A stretch of DNA of 64,000 nucleotides from Lysobacter capsici. GTDB taxonomy: Bacteria; Pseudomonadota; Gammaproteobacteria; Xanthomonadales; Xanthomonadaceae. Position 1 is the stretch's first letter. Each line of letters starts with the position of its first letter. The position numbers and the translations under genes were made by a program. Location of the stretch: the NCBI RefSeq assembly GCF_018732085.1, contig NZ_CP076103.1, positions 4,402,001 through 4,466,000 on the forward strand, in the 5' to 3' direction. Positions 55,942 through 64,000 of this stretch are shown in pieces. Below the pieces are notes generated by a model, which did not search any database, was not told the origin of the DNA, and saw only the letters and a list, made by a program, of their open reading frames with translations.

Positions 55942-56769
55942 TTAACCCCTGCGATCGCGCACGATGAATTGCGTGGTGCGCTTGTTCTTGCGCGTCTTGT
56001 AACCCTTGGTCGGAACACCCCAGGGGGTGACCGGATGCGGGTTGCCCTGGCCAGCCTTCGCCTCACCACCACCGTGCGGGTGGTCGACGGGGTTCATGGC
56101 GGCGCCGCGGACGGTCGGCTTGATACCGCGCCAGCGCTTGGCGCCGGCCTTGCCGAGCTTCTCGAGGCTGTGCTCGTCGTTGCCGACTTCGCCGATGGTC
56201 GCGCAGCAGTCGACCGGCACCTTGCGCATTTCGCCGGAGCGAAGACGCAGCGTGGCGTAACCCTGTTCGCGAGCGACCAGCTGCACGCCAGCGCCTGCGG
56301 CGCGGGCGAGCTGAGCGCCCTTGCCCGGCTTCATCTCGATGCAATGCACCGTGGAGCCGACCGGGATGTTGCTCAGCGGCAGCGTGTTGCCGACGCGGAT
56401 CGGGGCGTCACGGCCCGCGATCACCTGATCGCCGTCCTTCAGGCCCTTCGGGGCGATGATGTAACGGCGCTCGCCATCGACGTAGCACAGCAGCGCGATG
56501 TGCGCGGTGCGGTTGGGATCGTATTCGATCCGCTCGACGCGGGCCGGAATGCCGACCTTGTCGCGCTTGAAGTCGATGATGCGGTAATGCTGCTTGTGGC
56601 CACCGCCGATGTGACGGGTGGTGATGCGGCCGTGGTGGTTACGACCGCCGCTCTTGCTCTGCTTTTCGACCAACGCCGCGTGCGGCGCGCCCTTGTGCAG
56701 GCCCGGGGTCACGACGCGAACCGCGTTGCGGCGGCCGGCGGACGTGGGCTTGAATGTCATCAATGCCAT
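55942..56769 (-). CDS. rplB: 50S ribosomal protein L2
   Basis: 275 residues. GRNHHGRITTRHIGGGHKQH, the central RARAAGAGVQLVAREQGYA-type fold and the highly conserved AMNPVDHPHGGGEAKAGQGN near the peptidyl transferase centre. Confidence 0.98.
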   Translation of the reverse strand: MALMTFKPTSAGRRNAVRVVTPGLHKGAPHAALVEKQSKSGGRNHHGRITTRHIGGGHKQHYRIIDFKRDKVGIPARVERIEYDPNRTAHIALLCYVDGERRYIIAPKGLKDGDQVIAGRDAPIRVGNTLPLSNIPVGSTVHCIEMKPGKGAQLARAAGAGVQLVAREQGYATLRLRSGEMRKVPVDCCATIGEVGNDEHSLEKLGKAGAKRWRGIKPTVRGAAMNPVDHPHGGGEAKAGQGNPHPVTPWGVPTKGYKTRKNKRTTQFIVRDRRG

Positions 56770-56779
56770 GGATCTTTCC

Positions 56780-57076
56780 TCAGGCCTTGGCCATCACGTC
56801 GATCGACTGGCCTTCGGCCAGCTTCACGTACGCCTTGCGCCAGTCGGCGCGACGGCCCATGCGGAACTTGAAGGCTTTGTTCTTGCCCTTCACGTTGACC
56901 ACATTGACAGCCTCGACCTTGACGTCGAACAGCTTTTCCACGGCGACCTTGATGTCGGCCTTGGTAGCGTCCGTCGCGACTTCGAAGACGTATTGGTTGG
57001 AGACTTCCTGCAGACGGGCGGTCTTTTCGGACACGCGCGGCGCACGGATGATGCTGTAAAGCTTGGCGTCGTTCAT
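56780..57076 (-). CDS. rplW: 50S ribosomal protein L23
   Basis: 98 residues from ATG 57076, which overlaps the rplD stop (ATGA) and has GAGGAG upstream; the in-frame GTG at 57085 is less likely. IIRAPRVSEKTARLQEVSNQ and KGKNKAFKFRMGRRADWRKA. At the exit tunnel it docks trigger factor and SRP. Confidence 0.97.
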   Translation of the reverse strand: MNDAKLYSIIRAPRVSEKTARLQEVSNQYVFEVATDATKADIKVAVEKLFDVKVEAVNVVNVKGKNKAFKFRMGRRADWRKAYVKLAEGQSIDVMAKA

Positions 57077-57678
57077 GCCAGCCACTCCTCGATCTTCTTG
57101 ACCGCATCGGCGGTGAACACGATCGAATCGGCGCCGACGAGGGCGACCGGATCGAGTCCCTGCACGTCGCGGACTTCCACGTAAGGCAGGTTGCGCGCCG
57201 AGAGGTACAGATTCTCGGAGGCTTCCTCGGTGACGAGCAGCGGACGACGGCCCATTTCCAAGGACTTGAGCATGGAGATCATGCCCGAGGTCTTCGGCGA
57301 GTCGATGTCGAGCTTTTCGACGACGGTGATACGGCCCTGGCGGTTGAGTTCCGACAGGATCGACGCGATCGCCGCGCGGTACATCTTGCGGTTCACCTTC
57401 TGGGCGAAGCTGCGCGGCTTGGCCGCGAAGGTCACGCCGCCGCCGACGAAGATCGGAGCCGTCAGCGCGCCATGACGCGCACCGCCGCCCTTCTGCTTCT
57501 TCGACTTCTTGGTGGTGCCGTTGACTTCCGAACGCGTCTTCTGCGCCTTGGTGCCGGCGCGACCCGCGTTGCGGTAGGCCACGACCACCTGGTGAATCAG
57601 GTCTTCGCTGAATTCGCGATCGAAGATGGCGTCGGAGACCGACAGCTTCTTGTCGCTACCGTTGATGGCAAGTTCCAT
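57073..57678 (-). CDS. rplD: 50S ribosomal protein L4
   Basis: 201 residues. The loop KKSKKQKGGGARHGALTAPI with FVGGGVTFAAKPRSF reaches into the exit tunnel. In E. coli L4 represses the S10 operon by acting on its leader. Confidence 0.98.
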   Translation of the reverse strand: MELAINGSDKKLSVSDAIFDREFSEDLIHQVVVAYRNAGRAGTKAQKTRSEVNGTTKKSKKQKGGGARHGALTAPIFVGGGVTFAAKPRSFAQKVNRKMYRAAIASILSELNRQGRITVVEKLDIDSPKTSGMISMLKSLEMGRRPLLVTEEASENLYLSARNLPYVEVRDVQGLDPVALVGADSIVFTADAVKKIEEWLA

Positions 57679-57680
57679 CG

Positions 57681-58337
57681 TTATGCTCCCTTGCTCGACG
57701 GGCGGACGATCACGTCACCGCCCGGAGCGCCCGGCACGGCGCCCTTGATCGCGATCAGGCCGCGCTCGGCGTCGACCTTGACCACTTCCAGGCCCTGCGT
57801 GCTCTGCTGAACCGAACCCATGTGGCCGGACATCTTCTTGCCCGGGAAAACGCGGCCCGGCGTCTGGCGCTGGCCGATAGAACCCGGCGAACGGTGCGAC
57901 AGCGAGTTACCGTGCGTCGCGTCGCCCATCTTGAAGTTCCAGCGCTTGATCGTGCCCTGGAAGCCCTTGCCCTTGGTGATGCCCTGGACGTCGACGATCT
58001 GGCCCACTTCGAAGATGTCGGCCTTGATCTCGCCGCCGACTTCGAACGCACCGATCTTGTCGTCTTCCACGCGCAGTTCCCACAAGCCACGACCGGCTTC
58101 GACCTTCGCCTTGGCGAGGTGTCCGGCTTCGGGCTTGTTGACGAGCGCCGCGCGGCGCACGCCGACGGTCACCTGCACGGCGCTGTAGCCGTCGGTATCC
58201 GTGGTCTTGATCTGGGTAATACGGTTCGGGGTCGCCTCGATCAGGGTCACCGGAACCGACTTGCCGTCTTCAGTGAAGAAGCGGCTCATGCCGGCCTTGC
58301 GACCGACGATGCCCAACGAATATTTCTTCGCGGTCAT
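57681..58337 (-). CDS. rplC: 50S ribosomal protein L3
   Basis: 218 residues. SLGIVGRKAGMSRFFTEDGK, and the central GITKGKGFQGTIKRWNFKMG with THGNSLSHRSPGSIGQRQTP. An early 50S assembly protein. Confidence 0.98.
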   Translation of the reverse strand: MTAKKYSLGIVGRKAGMSRFFTEDGKSVPVTLIEATPNRITQIKTTDTDGYSAVQVTVGVRRAALVNKPEAGHLAKAKVEAGRGLWELRVEDDKIGAFEVGGEIKADIFEVGQIVDVQGITKGKGFQGTIKRWNFKMGDATHGNSLSHRSPGSIGQRQTPGRVFPGKKMSGHMGSVQQSTQGLEVVKVDAERGLIAIKGAVPGAPGGDVIVRPSSKGA

Positions 58338-58347
58338 AGTGGTGGCC

Positions 58348-58659
58348 TCAGGTCAGCTTGATCTGCACGTCGACGCCAGCCGCGAGTTCGAGCTTCATCA
58401 GCGCGTCCACGGTCTTGTCGTTCGGGTCGACGATATCGAGCACACGCTTGTGCGTGCGGGTTTCGTACTGGTCACGCGCGTCTTTGTCGACGTGCGGGGA
58501 CACCAGGATGGTGTAACGCTCGATCTTGGTCGGCAGCGGGATCGGGCCGCGCACTTGCGCGCCGGTCCGCTTAGCCGTCTCGACGATCTCGCTGGCCGAA
58601 CGGTCGATCAAACGATGATCGTACGCCTTCAGCCGAATCCGGATCTTTTGGTCCGCCAT
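58348..58659 (-). CDS. rpsJ: 30S ribosomal protein S10
   Basis: 103 residues from ATG 58659 (MADQKIRIRLKAYDHRLIDR), with AAGGAA nine bases upstream; the longer frame to 58725 lacks support. GAQVRGPIPLPTKIERYTIL is the loop contacting 16S rRNA. It also acts in antitermination with NusB. First gene of the S10 operon, with a leader of about 315 bases. Confidence 0.98.
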   Translation of the reverse strand: MADQKIRIRLKAYDHRLIDRSASEIVETAKRTGAQVRGPIPLPTKIERYTILVSPHVDKDARDQYETRTHKRVLDIVDPNDKTVDALMKLELAAGVDVQIKLT

Positions 58660-58981
58660 GACGGAATTCCTTGGTTGAAAGAGCGACGGGACGGCTTCTG
58701 GGTGCGCCGACCCCACGAAATGCAAACACTCCAGGGCAACACCCTCGCCCCGGAGCTTCCTTGCCTGGAAAAGCTAAGGCGGCCCGGTCACCCGGTCCGC
58801 CCAGACGGAATAGAACGCAGGAAGGGCCCCATCAGCGTTCTTTGGATGCCCTTGCGGGCCCAGAACGTATGGAGCGCTGCCGTGCGACATGTCCCTGTCT
58901 GGCGAATACGAGGGGCGTCCTGCTCCTCATTTCGCTGGTTGCGCCGCCCCGGCGTGAACAGGGGTGGCACAGTGGTCGCGC

Positions 58982-59011
58982 ATTCTACATGCACCTTGGA
59001 GAAGAGTGCAA
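58982..59011 (-). promoter_or_regulatory. Promoter of the S10 operon
   Basis: On the minus strand: -35 TTGCAC (59006-59011), 18-base spacer, -10 TAGAAT (58982-58987). A start near 58974 would give a leader of about 315 bases before rpsJ, the place for L4-type autoregulation, although no specific L4 site is identified. Confidence 0.75.
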
Positions 59012-59071
59012 GCATTCGACCTTGGACGGCCGAAGCGCCCCTGCCCTGTCCATCCGGGCGGGGTTTGACTA

Positions 59072-59117
59072 CCGGTTTTCCCAACCGTGGCCACGGGGCT
59101 GCGGTTGGGAAAACCGG
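59072..59117. other. Perfect 16-base inverted repeat upstream of the S10 promoter
   Basis: CCGGTTTTCCCAACCG at 59072-59087 and its exact complement at 59102-59117, with a 14-base loop that itself holds GTGGCCAC. It lies in the 709-base gap 58660-59368, between tuf and the S10 promoter, and may be a tuf 3' processing or terminator structure. It has no T run. Confidence 0.75.
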
Positions 59118-59320
59118 CGACGGCTGGGCCGTCGCGGGTTTCTTGAAACGGACGGCGATCCTGGGATTGCCGCCTTGAAACATGAAGCTGGAGCTGAAGA
59201 TCCGTCGCCACCGACTTTCGACCCCGGCCATCGCGCATAGCGCGATGGCGTTCGGCGCCACGCGACATGCGCTTCAACGCATGTCGCAAGCGGTGTCGCC
59301 TCACCCCGCTTTCGCGGGAA

Positions 59321-59371
59321 TGACGATTTGACAAAGCCGGGCGCGCAAAGCCCGCCCGGGTCAAATCGTCA
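59321..59371 (-). terminator. Hairpin at the end of tuf (candidate terminator)
   Basis: Outer stem TGACGATTTGAC/GTCAAATCGTCA (59321-59332, 59360-59371) includes the tuf stop codon; an inner stem CCGGGCG/CGCCCGG lies inside. A CATTCCCGCGAAAGCGGGG repeat sits just beyond. It lacks a clean T tract, so termination is likely but not certain. Confidence 0.55.
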
Positions 59372-60559
59372 CTTGATGATCTTCGCCACCACGCCGGCGC
59401 CGACGGTGCGGCCGCCTTCGCGGATCGCGAAGCGCAGGCCTTCGTCCATCGCCACCGGGTTGATCAGCGTGACCACCATCTTCACGTTGTCGCCCGGCAT
59501 CACCATCTCGACGCCTTCCGGCAGCTCGCAAGCGCCGGTGATGTCGGTGGTGCGGAAGTAGAACTGCGGACGGTAGCCCTTGAAGAACGGGGTGTGACGG
59601 CCGCCTTCGTCCTTCGACAGCACATACACTTCGGCTTCGAAGTCGGTGTGCGGCTTGATCGAACCGGGCTTGCACAGCACCTGGCCGCGCTCCACGTCGT
59701 CACGCTTGGTGCCGCGCAGCAACAGACCGGCGTTGTCGCCCGCCTGACCCTGGTCCAGCAGCTTGCGGAACATTTCAACGCCGGTGACGGTCGTCTTCTG
59801 GGTCGCGCGGATACCGACGATTTCGATTTCGTCGCCGACCTTGATGATGCCGCGCTCGATACGGCCGGTCACCACGGTGCCGCGGCCCGAGATCGAGAAC
59901 ACGTCTTCCACCGGCATCAGGAACGGCTTGTCGACGTCACGTTCCGGCTGCGGAATGAAGGTGTCCAGCGCTTCGACCAGGCGCAGGATCGACGGCACGC
60001 CGATTTCGCTCTGGTCGCCTTCCAGCGCCAGACGCGCCGAACCGTGGATGATCGGGGTGTCGTCGCCCGGGAAGTCGTACTTGGTCAGCAGCTCGCGCAC
60101 TTCCATCTCGACCAGCTCGAGCAGCTCGGCGTCGTCCACCATGTCGGCCTTGTTCAGGAACACGACGATGTACGGCACGCCGACCTGACGCGACAGCAGG
60201 ATGTGCTCGCGGGTCTGCGGCATCGGGCCGTCAGCGGCCGAGCACACCAGGATCGCGCCGTCCATCTGCGCCGCACCGGTGATCATGTTCTTCACGTAGT
60301 CGGCGTGGCCCGGGCAATCGACGTGCGCGTAGTGACGCGAAGCCGATTCGTATTCCACGTGCGCCGTCGAGATCGTGATGCCGCGCGCCTTCTCTTCCGG
60401 CGCCGCGTCGATCGCGTCGTACGCCTTGAACTCGCCACCAAAACGCTCGGCGCCCACCTTGGTCAGCGCGGCCGTCAGCGTGGTCTTGCCATGGTCGACG
60501 TGACCGATGGTGCCGACGTTGACGTGCGGCTTGGTGCGCTCGAATTTACCCTTAGCCAT
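59369..60559 (-). CDS. tuf: Translation elongation factor Tu
   Basis: 396 residues from ATG 60559 (MAKGKFERTKPHVNVGT). GTPase motifs: GHVDHGKT at 19-26, DCPGHADYVKNM and NKADMVDDAELLELVE. Domains II and III are complete, ending EGGRTVGAGVVAKIIK. It brings aminoacyl-tRNA to the ribosome. Probably one of two tuf copies in the genome, as in relatives. It follows fusA across a gap with a repeat pair. Confidence 0.98.
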   Translation of the reverse strand: MAKGKFERTKPHVNVGTIGHVDHGKTTLTAALTKVGAERFGGEFKAYDAIDAAPEEKARGITISTAHVEYESASRHYAHVDCPGHADYVKNMITGAAQMDGAILVCSAADGPMPQTREHILLSRQVGVPYIVVFLNKADMVDDAELLELVEMEVRELLTKYDFPGDDTPIIHGSARLALEGDQSEIGVPSILRLVEALDTFIPQPERDVDKPFLMPVEDVFSISGRGTVVTGRIERGIIKVGDEIEIVGIRATQKTTVTGVEMFRKLLDQGQAGDNAGLLLRGTKRDDVERGQVLCKPGSIKPHTDFEAEVYVLSKDEGGRHTPFFKGYRPQFYFRTTDITGACELPEGVEMVMPGDNVKMVVTLINPVAMDEGLRFAIREGGRTVGAGVVAKIIK

Positions 60560-60586
60560 GTTATCTCTCTCAAATGTTCTGTGATT

Positions 60587-60726
60587 CGTGAATCGGGATT
60601 GGGGATTGGCGATCAACGGCCGCCCAATCCCTTACTAATGTGTCGTGCTCGATCAGGTCCGCGGCGAGGTCCGGGAGCAGGTGGAATCCGCATCGCGAAT
60701 TCCGAATCCCCACTCCCGAATCCCGT
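60587..60726. repeat. Inverted pair of AATCGGGAA-type repeats between fusA and tuf
   Basis: Forward copy at about 60587-60611 (GTGAATCGGGATTGGGGATT and on) and reverse copy at about 60697-60726 (CGAATTCCGAATCCCCACTC and on). They sit inside the str operon and could fold into a long hairpin that separates tuf from fusA mRNA. Confidence 0.8.
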
Positions 60727-60729
60727 CTA

Positions 60730-62850
60730 TCAGCCGCCCTTCTTGATCACGGTCTCGGCGATGTTGTTCGGCGCCTCGGCGTAGTGATCGAATTCCATCG
60801 TGAAGGTGGCGCGGCCCTGGGTCAGCGAACGGATCGTGGTCGCGTAACCGAACATCTCGCCCAGCGGCACCATCGCGTTGATGGTCTTGCCCGACGGCGT
60901 GTCGTCCTGGCCCTGCAGCAGGCCGCGACGACGGCTCAAGTCGCCCATCACGTCGCCAACGTAATCTTCCGGCGTCACGACTTCGACCTTCATCATCGGC
61001 TCCAGCAGGACCGGATCGGCCTTGCGGAAACCTTCCTTGAACGCCATCGACGCGGCGAGCTTGAACGCCATTTCCGAGGAGTCGACGTCGTGGTACGAGC
61101 CGAACACCAGCTTGACCTTGACGCCCACGACCGGGAAGCCGGCCAGCGGACCGCTGGTGATGGTTTCGCGCAGACCCTTCTCGATCGCCGGGATGAATTC
61201 CTTCGGAATCACACCGCCGGTGATGTCGTTGACGAACAGGAAATCGTTCTCGACGTCCTCGTTCGCGCGGTCCTTCTCGTTCATCGGCGACAGCTCGATC
61301 ACCACGTGACCGTACTGACCCTTACCGCCGGACTGCTTGGCGTGCTTGTAATCCGACTTGACGTCCGACTTGCGGATGGTCTCGCGGTACGCCACCTGCG
61401 GCTTGCCGACATTGGCTTCGACGTTGAACTCGCGCTTCATGCGGTCGACGAGGATGTCCAGGTGCAGCTCGCCCATGCCGGCGATGATGGTCTGGCCCGA
61501 TTCTTCGTCGGTACGCACGCGGAACGAAGGATCTTCCTGCGCCAGACGGCCCAGGGCGATACCCATCTTTTCCTGGTCCGACTTGGTCTTGGGTTCGACC
61601 GCCATCGAGATGACGGGCTCCGGGAAGATCATGCGTTCCAGGGTGATGATGTGATCCTGCGCGCACAGCGTGTCGCCGGTGGTCACGTCCTTCAGGCCGA
61701 CCGCGGCGGCGATGTCGCCGGCGCGGACTTCCTTGATTTCGTCACGCTGGTTGGCGTGCATCTGCAGGATGCGGCCGACGCGTTCCTTCTTCGACTTGAC
61801 CGGGTTGTACACCTGGTCGCCCGAATTGAGCACGCCCGAGTAGACGCGGAAGAAGGTCAGCGAACCCACGAACGGGTCGGTCATGATCTTGAACGCCAGC
61901 GCCGAGAACGGCTCGGTGTCCGACGCCTTGCGGCTGTCTTCCTTGTCGTCCTCGTCGATGCCGGGAACCGGCGGACGATCGGACGGCGACGGCAGCAGGT
62001 TGATCACGCCGTCGAGCATGGCCTGCACGCCCTTGTTCTTGAACGCCGAGCCGCAGAACACCGGGACGATCTCGACGCGCAGGGTGCGCGCGCGCAGACC
62101 GGCGACGATCTCTTCTTCGGTCAGCTCGCCCTCGTTGAGGTACTTGTCCATGAGCTCTTCCGTGGCTTCCGCCGCGGCTTCGACCATGAACGCGCGCGCG
62201 GTCTCGGCCTGCGACTGCAGGTCGGCCGGAATGTCGCGGTACTCGAACTTGGTGCCCTGCGATGCGACGTCCCAATGGATCGCCTTCATCTTGAGCAGGT
62301 CGACCACGCCTTCGAAGCCTTCTTCGGCGCCGATCGGCACCTGCATCGGCACGGCGTAGGCGCCCAGACGGGCCTTGAGCTGCTCGACGACCTTGTCGAA
62401 GTTGGCGCCGGTACGGTCCATCTTGTTGACGAAGGCCATGCGCGGCACGGAGTACTTGTTGGCCTGACGCCACACGGTCTCCGACTGCGGCTGCACGCCA
62501 CCGACGGCGCACAGCACGAACACCGCGCCGTCGAGGACGCGCAGCGAGCGCTCCACTTCGATGGTGAAGTCGACGTGTCCGGGGGTGTCGATGATGTTGA
62601 AGCGGTGTTCGGGCAGCGACTTGTCCATGCCCTTCCAGAACGCGGTGGTCGCGGCGGAAGTGATGGTGATGCCGCGTTCCTGTTCCTGCTCCATCCAGTC
62701 CATCGTCGCGGCACCTTCGTGCACTTCGCCGATCTTGTGGCTGACGCCGGTGTAGAACAGGATGCGCTCGGACGTGGTGGTCTTGCCGGCATCGATGTGG
62801 GCCATGATGCCGAAGTTGCGGTAACGCTCGATGGGAGTGGTGCGAGCCAC
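60730..62850 (-). CDS. fusA: Translation elongation factor G
   Basis: 706 residues. GTPase motifs AHIDAGKT at 17-24, DTPGHVDFTIEVERSLRV and NKMDRTGANFDKVVEQ; C-terminal domain IV has the tip loop and ends in SMEFDHYAEAPNNIAE-like residues. It drives tRNA-mRNA translocation. Second-generation paralogues (fusA2) are usually less conserved; context in the str operon supports fusA. Confidence 0.98.
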   Translation of the reverse strand: MARTTPIERYRNFGIMAHIDAGKTTTSERILFYTGVSHKIGEVHEGAATMDWMEQEQERGITITSAATTAFWKGMDKSLPEHRFNIIDTPGHVDFTIEVERSLRVLDGAVFVLCAVGGVQPQSETVWRQANKYSVPRMAFVNKMDRTGANFDKVVEQLKARLGAYAVPMQVPIGAEEGFEGVVDLLKMKAIHWDVASQGTKFEYRDIPADLQSQAETARAFMVEAAAEATEELMDKYLNEGELTEEEIVAGLRARTLRVEIVPVFCGSAFKNKGVQAMLDGVINLLPSPSDRPPVPGIDEDDKEDSRKASDTEPFSALAFKIMTDPFVGSLTFFRVYSGVLNSGDQVYNPVKSKKERVGRILQMHANQRDEIKEVRAGDIAAAVGLKDVTTGDTLCAQDHIITLERMIFPEPVISMAVEPKTKSDQEKMGIALGRLAQEDPSFRVRTDEESGQTIIAGMGELHLDILVDRMKREFNVEANVGKPQVAYRETIRKSDVKSDYKHAKQSGGKGQYGHVVIELSPMNEKDRANEDVENDFLFVNDITGGVIPKEFIPAIEKGLRETITSGPLAGFPVVGVKVKLVFGSYHDVDSSEMAFKLAASMAFKEGFRKADPVLLEPMMKVEVVTPEDYVGDVMGDLSRRRGLLQGQDDTPSGKTINAMVPLGEMFGYATTIRSLTQGRATFTMEFDHYAEAPNNIAETVIKKGG

Positions 62851-62893
62851 GGGACCCTCTCGTAATAAGTTTTCGAATTCCAGATGGCCGGAC

Positions 62894-62989
62894 GCCGCCT
62901 CGTGGGCGGCCTCCGGTTCGCTAGGCGGCCATTTCGCCGCCGCGGCAACATCTCATGCGGATGTTGCGAAGACCCTGTCGCCAGGGTCT
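62894..62989 (-). other. Hairpins between rpsG and fusA
   Basis: GCAACATC/GATGTTGC (62945-62967) and AGACCCTG/CAGGGTCT with a TCGC loop (62970-62989), preceded by GC-rich GCCGCC/GGCGGC pairs around 62894-62933. No T run follows. Confidence 0.65.
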
Positions 62990-62993
62990 GCGA

Positions 62994-63461
62994 TCACCAG
63001 CGGTAGTGAGCGAACGCGCGGTTCGCTTCCGCCATGCGGTGGGTTTCTTCGCGCTTCTTGATCGCCGCGCCGCGGTTTTCCGAGGCGTCGAGCAGTTCGG
63101 CGGCCAGCTTGCGCGGCATCGAGCTCTCGCCACGCTTGCGCGCGGATTCGATCAACCAGCGCATCGCCAGGGCCATACGGCGCGAGGTGCGCACTTCGAC
63201 CGGCACCTGGTAGGTGGCGCCGCCGACGCGACGCGACTTCACTTCGACCGACGGCGACACATTGGTCAGCGCCTTCTCGACCAGCTCCAGAGCGTTGGGG
63301 CTCTTTTCGCCGATGACGTCCATTGCGCCGTAAACGATCTTCTCGGCGACGGACTTCTTGCCGCTCTGCATGACCATATTGATGAAGCGCGCGATCGTCT
63401 CGCTGCCGTGCTTGGGATCGGGCAGGACCGAACGCTGAGGGGTGGAGCCTTTACGCGACAT
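62994..63461 (-). CDS. rpsG: 30S ribosomal protein S7
   Basis: 155 residues. MSRKGSTPQRSVLPDPKHGS, FINMVMQSGKKSVAEKIVYG and GGATYQVPVEVRTSRRMALA. Starts assembly of the 30S head; in E. coli it regulates the str operon. Confidence 0.98.
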   Translation of the reverse strand: MSRKGSTPQRSVLPDPKHGSETIARFINMVMQSGKKSVAEKIVYGAMDVIGEKSPNALELVEKALTNVSPSVEVKSRRVGGATYQVPVEVRTSRRMALAMRWLIESARKRGESSMPRKLAAELLDASENRGAAIKKREETHRMAEANRAFAHYRW

Positions 63462-63544
63462 GGTGCGTACCTATATTCGTGATTCTTGACAGTCGTGCTG
63501 GCGGGTGGCGGCGCCGGACGGCGCGCGCCGGGCAAGCGACGCGC

Positions 63545-63919
63545 TTAGGACTTCGGACGCTTGGCGCCGTACTTGGAACGGCTCTGGCGACGCTTGGCGA
63601 CACCGGCGGCATCGAGCGAGCCGCGCACGGTGTGGTAGCGCACGCCCGGCAGGTCCTTGACGCGACCGCCGCGGATCAGCACGACCGAGTGCTCCTGCAG
63701 GTTGTGGCCTTCGCCGCCGATGTACGAAATGACTTCGTAACCGTTGGTCAGGCGCACCTTGGCGACCTTGCGCAGCGCCGAGTTCGGCTTCTTCGGGGTC
63801 GTGGTGTACACGCGGGTGCAAACGCCGCGACGCTGCGGGCAGTTCGCGAGCGCCGGCGAGGCGCTCTTGTAGGTGGTCGCCTGCCGCGGCTTGCGGACGA
63901 GCTGATTGATGGTTGCCAT
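63545..63919 (-). CDS. rpsL: 30S ribosomal protein S12
   Basis: 124 residues. MATINQLVRKPRQATTYKSA, the decoding loop RVYTTTPKKPNSALRKVAKV with the Lys of streptomycin-sensitive strains, and GRVKDLPGVRYHTVRGSLDA. The frame contains Lys at the PKKPNS site, so no classic streptomycin-resistance change is visible. The remaining 81 bases to the right edge hold no gene. Confidence 0.98.
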   Translation of the reverse strand: MATINQLVRKPRQATTYKSASPALANCPQRRGVCTRVYTTTPKKPNSALRKVAKVRLTNGYEVISYIGGEGHNLQEHSVVLIRGGRVKDLPGVRYHTVRGSLDAAGVAKRRQSRSKYGAKRPKS

Positions 63920-64000
63920 CTAGAACTCTTGTATTGAGAGGGGCCGGGCGGCCGCTTCGTGAGAAACAAACGGCACGCCGAATACACCCGACCTGCCGAG

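Overview
This window looks like a piece of a Lysobacter or close Xanthomonadaceae (Gammaproteobacteria) chromosome. The reasons are very high GC, dense coding, the xanthomonad-like layout of the alpha/spc/S10/str ribosomal operons, a propionate (prp) cluster, a PQQ cluster, a class II DAHP synthase, and many short dispersed palindromic repeats of the kinds common in this family. This placement is inferred from gene content; no database was searched. I saw no rRNA, tRNA, CRISPR array, prophage or intact insertion sequence.

Region 1 (1-5.2 kb, minus): a three-gene operon coding for an SMC-like ATPase complex (kleisin-like, KITE/DUF4194-like, SMC ATPase cut by the left edge). The arrangement resembles MksFEB or Wadjet JetABC. 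One gene carries a copy of the genome's dispersed repeat translated in frame. Region 2 (5.4-10.4 kb): fadH (2,4-dienoyl-CoA reductase), a SleB-like cell-wall hydrolase, a beta-class glutathione S-transferase and an unrecognised gene. Region 3 (10.4-16.2 kb, minus): propionate catabolism prpE, a Suppressor-of-fused domain gene, prpB and prpC, ending at a bidirectional terminator. Region 4 (16.4-17.1 kb): a 0.7-kb imperfect palindrome of two inverted repeat-element copies.

Region 5 (17.1-27.6 kb): an uptake-and-sensing block with a TonB-dependent receptor, an MHS-family MFS symporter, the C4-dicarboxylate carrier DctA, a phosphate-selective-type porin, a hybrid sensor kinase and a convergent NarL-type regulator. 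Region 6 (27.8-35.2 kb): malate dehydrogenase, a membrane-anchored glutaredoxin-like protein, a class I aminotransferase, a cyclophilin, the GTPase TypA/BipA, a membrane protein with an L7/L12-like domain, and a DUF2127 membrane protein. Region 7 (35.6-39.0 kb): pqqABCDE with tight translational coupling. Region 8 (39.0-44.0 kb): an unrecognised small protein, an amidase lipoprotein, a four-helix membrane protein, class II DAHP synthase and DsbB.

Region 9 (44.2-64 kb, all minus) is the translation machinery: rpsL-rpsG-fusA-tuf, then the S10 operon from its own promoter (rpsJ to rpsQ), the spc operon (rplN to secY), and the alpha operon (rpsM-rpsK-rpsD-rpoA-rplQ) with its own promoter, closed by a rho-independent terminator. 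The wider gaps inside these operons hold strings of small, near-perfect hairpins.

Most promising leads: the SMC-like operon, the repeat read through in its second gene, the 0.7-kb palindrome, the L7/L12-like membrane protein beside BipA, and the hairpins inside the ribosomal operons.
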